Source: Gammaproteobacteria bacterium
GTDB taxonomy: Bacteria > Pseudomonadota > Gammaproteobacteria > DSM-19610
DNA: 7,252 nucleotides
Reading direction: 5' to 3'
Assembly: GCA_030618475.1 (NCBI GenBank)
Contig: JAUXDG010000137.1
Span: 1-7,252, forward strand
Part shown: one piece after another, positions 6,042-7,252 of the stretch
How the letters are laid out: each line of letters opens with the position of its first letter
Position numbering within the stretch: position 1 is the stretch's first letter
Position numbers and translations under genes: made by a program
Notes under the pieces: generated by a model
Told to the model about the DNA's origin: nothing
Databases searched by the model: none
What the model saw: only the letters and a program-made list of their open reading frames with translations

Positions 6042-7100
6042 ATGAGCGGACACAAGGTCAGCTTCACCTATCTTTCCCAGGAAGACCTGTTACAGGCAGG
6101 TAGCTTCGACATTCGTATGGCGATGGAGGTGGCGGAGAAGGTCATGCTGGCTTTCGAGGCTCACCGCATCCTGTTTCCCGAAAAGATACTGCAGATCTTT
6201 AACCAGGCCAGTCAGGAAAGAATCAACTGTCTTCCCGCCACCTTGCTGGATGAACAGGTGTGCGGGGTTAAATGGGTATCTGTTTTCCCCGAAAATCCGG
6301 TGCGTCACGGCGTACAGAATCTGTCCGCCATCTTCATTTTGTCGGAGATCGAAAAAGGCTTTCCTATTGCTGTGATGGAAGGCACGCTGGCCTCCAATAT
6401 GCGTGTCGCGGCCATGGGCGCTATCGCAGCAAAACACCTGGCGCGCAAGGACAGTGAGGTGATTGGTTTTATCGGTGCCGGCGAACAGGCGAAAATGCAC
6501 CTGCTTTCCATGAAGGTTGTACGGCCTGCACTGAAGGAATGCCGGGTGGCGGCCAGGACCTTGGAAGAGGAACAACAGTTTATTGCCGAGCTGTCACCTT
6601 TGTTCCCCGATCTGAAATTCGTGGCCGGCAACACCCACGGCCGAGCCGCCATGGATGGCGCGGACATCCTGGTAACCGCCACCAGTGCGCAAGCGCCCTT
6701 GCTGAAGGCGGCCTGGATGAAGCCGGGTGCTTTCTATAGCCATATCGGCGGCTGGGAGGACGAATACGAGGTCGCCCGGCAGTGCGACAAGATTGTCTGT
6801 GATGACTGGGACACTGTCACGCATCGCACCCAGACGCTCAGTCGTATGTATGCCGAAGGACTCATCAGCGGGGCAGATATCCACGCTGACCTGCACCAGC
6901 TGGTTTCCGGCCAAAGACCCGGTCGTGAGTCTGAGGATGAGCGTATCTATTTTAATGCCGTGGGGCTGGCCTACATCGATGTAGCCATTGGACTGGCCAT
7001 GTACCGGCGCGCATTAACTGCCGGTGTCGGCCGCGAACTTGATCTGCAACAATGCATGATATTTGAGCATGCCGATATCATGCAGCGTGTTCGCTTGTAA
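6042..7100 (+). CDS. Ornithine cyclodeaminase/mu-crystallin family NAD(P)-dependent protein, SbnB-like
   Basis: The protein has 352 residues, normal for the family (about 310-360). Visible landmarks are GVKW with K77 and SNMRVAA with R121, at the positions of the substrate-binding lysine and arginine of ornithine cyclodeaminase. The Rossmann dinucleotide-binding segment IGFIGAGEQA spans 141-150. A C-terminal motif PGRESEDERIYFNAVGLAYIDVA spreads over about 293-315. That last motif resembles the GREDDDE...N.MGMA.ED stretch of SbnB, the N-(2-amino-2-carboxyethyl)-L-glutamate dehydrogenase of 2,3-diaminopropionate synthesis. The active-site aspartate of Pseudomonas ornithine cyclodeaminase (in GGD) aligns by eye with W238 in HIGGWEDEYEV, so proline formation from ornithine is doubtful. 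An amino-acid or opine-like dehydrogenase, imine reductase or SbnB-type reaction is more likely, in the cytoplasm. No sbnA partner or biosynthetic neighbour is in the window. The substrate is unknown. Confidence 0.9.
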   Translation: MSGHKVSFTYLSQEDLLQAGSFDIRMAMEVAEKVMLAFEAHRILFPEKILQIFNQASQERINCLPATLLDEQVCGVKWVSVFPENPVRHGVQNLSAIFILSEIEKGFPIAVMEGTLASNMRVAAMGAIAAKHLARKDSEVIGFIGAGEQAKMHLLSMKVVRPALKECRVAARTLEEEQQFIAELSPLFPDLKFVAGNTHGRAAMDGADILVTATSAQAPLLKAAWMKPGAFYSHIGGWEDEYEVARQCDKIVCDDWDTVTHRTQTLSRMYAEGLISGADIHADLHQLVSGQRPGRESEDERIYFNAVGLAYIDVAIGLAMYRRALTAGVGRELDLQQCMIFEHADIMQRVRL

Positions 7101-7252
7101 CACGTGATATCAGTGAGTGCGCTAAATGGCCGTCGGGGCTTGCAGTACCCGCCGTGCCCCAGGGCAGAAGGTGAGGAATGGGACATTCCGAGAGGCTCCT
7201 CTGGAGGACCCTCTCCCCCAGGGGACCCTCTCTCGCCTGGCGGCGATTCACC
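7101..7252. other. Intergenic tail with small hairpins and a short direct repeat
   Basis: No gene is supported here. GGAATG-GGA-CATTCC (7175-7189) is a perfect 6-bp hairpin. It is directly followed by an 11-position stem with one C-C mismatch (7190-7200 with 7205-7215, loop CTGG). GGACCCTCTC occurs at 7206-7215 and again at 7223-7232. There is no T-run, so I do not call a terminator for the upstream gene. Confidence 0.5.

Noticed and set aside
6971..7186. Minus-strand open frame of 71 codons overlapping the end of the cyclodeaminase-family gene
   Set aside because: Most of it is antisense to a well-supported gene; composition and content show nothing protein-like.

Overview
The window looks like chromosomal DNA of a gammaproteobacterium with moderately high G+C. 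The main reason is the adjacent tamA-tamB pair of the outer-membrane translocation and assembly module; codon use and the style of the intergenic palindromes also fit. The genus cannot be fixed from the sequence. No rRNA, tRNA, CRISPR array, transposase or phage gene is visible.

Positions 1-4929 lie on the minus strand. The order of transcription is tamA (about 4929 down to 3139), then tamB (3139 down through position 1 and out of the window). The tamA stop and tamB start share one base, so the two are almost certainly one translationally coupled operon. TamA is a three-POTRA outer-membrane barrel. TamB is the long inner-membrane-anchored periplasmic partner, and 1046 of its residues are in the window.

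Positions 4930-5161 separate tamA from a divergently transcribed small gene (5162-5647, plus strand). That gene encodes a 161-residue two-helix channel-like protein. Its pore loop has the place and context of a potassium-channel selectivity filter, but reads TAGIAD instead of TVGYGD. A short palindrome (5074-5087) sits in the divergent gap.

Positions 5648-6041 hold no gene. They contain a 122-bp element with perfect 28-bp inverted arms around a core with its own GC-rich hairpin (5680-5801). Next comes an AT-rich stretch with an extended -10-like motif, then a clean intrinsic terminator (5893-5917); together these could delimit a small RNA. A 6+6 bp palindrome at 5973-5993 lies upstream of the last gene.

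Positions 6042-7100 (plus strand) encode a 352-residue ornithine cyclodeaminase/mu-crystallin family NAD(P)-dependent protein. Its C-terminal motifs recall SbnB-type dehydrogenases, and it appears to lack the aspartate typical of true ornithine cyclodeaminases. The last 152 bases are intergenic with small hairpins and a short direct repeat.

The tam genes act together in the envelope. The channel and the cyclodeaminase-family gene have no visible functional link to them or to each other. The most unusual items are the 122-bp palindromic element and the non-canonical channel filter. I saw no clear multi-gene novel system.
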